DNA of 5,107 nucleotides from DASPKO01 sp035628055. GTDB lineage: Bacteria > Planctomycetota > Phycisphaerae > Phycisphaerales > UBA1924. Below are positions 5,053-5,107 of this stretch, in pieces. The DNA is taken from assembly GCA_035628055.1 (NCBI GenBank), contig DASPKO010000003.1:1-5107 (forward strand), given 5' to 3'. Every line of letters starts with the position of its first letter. Within the stretch, counting starts at the first letter, position 1. The notes beneath the pieces were generated by a model. The model saw only the letters and a list, made by a program, of their open reading frames with translations, was not told the origin of the DNA and did not search any database. Both the position numbers and the translations under genes were made by a program.

Positions 5053-5107
5053 GGGACTGGGCGCGGGCGCCGGGCACTGGGCGCCGGGCGCCGGGCGCCG
5101 GGCGCTG
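5053..5107. repeat. Heptanucleotide tandem repeat (GCRCYGG), running off the window
   Basis: From 5067 the sequence is a tandem array of 7-base units: GCGCCGG, GCACTGG, then GCGCCGG three times, and a partial GCGCTG at the window end. Degenerate units extend back to about 5053 (GGGACTG, GGCGCGG). Variation is confined mostly to unit positions 3 and 5 (A/G and C/T). It begins just beyond the nuclease stop-codon hairpin. Heptamer arrays of this kind occur in intergenic DNA of several bacteria; function is unknown. Full length cannot be judged here. Confidence 0.75.

Overview
The window is very GC-rich bacterial chromosome carrying four genes, all on the + strand. Three protein types together suggest a planctomycete, most likely class Phycisphaerae. 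These are a prepilin-like protein with an H-X9-D motif near its C-terminus, a secreted multidomain protein ending in a Cys-flanked 'GC-type' dockerin, and a secreted cyclophilin with its own N-terminal domain. Strong G/C preference at third codon positions fits this. The assignment is inference from protein style; no marker gene is present.

Layout. Positions 1-372 hold no gene I can support. The stretch is rich in GC hairpins and leads into a good sigma70-like promoter (373-400). Positions 439-1206 encode a pseudopilin-like protein whose N-terminal reading frame is in doubt. A short hairpin and a weak -10-like box (1261-1266) separate it from a two-gene unit: an exported cyclophilin-type peptidyl-prolyl isomerase (1305-2300), overlapping by 4 bases a deoxyribose-phosphate aldolase (2297-3295) of the long, eukaryote-like form. 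The aldolase stop codon lies inside a hairpin. A second -10-like box (3355-3360) and a 5'-UTR hairpin precede a secreted endonuclease/exonuclease/phosphatase-family protein with an Ig-like region and a C-terminal dockerin (3420-5030), whose stop codon also lies inside a strong hairpin. The window ends in a heptanucleotide tandem repeat that runs off the edge (about 5053-5107).

How the genes relate. Three of the four products are predicted to be exported or membrane-anchored, whereas the aldolase is cytoplasmic. The cyclophilin-aldolase overlap implies co-expression, but no shared pathway is evident. I see no defence, mobile or CRISPR system and no clear new system. The items most worth a second look are the frame conflict in the prepilin leader, the SGH-for-SDH change in the nuclease active site, the eukaryote-like aldolase, and the stop codons buried in stem-loops.
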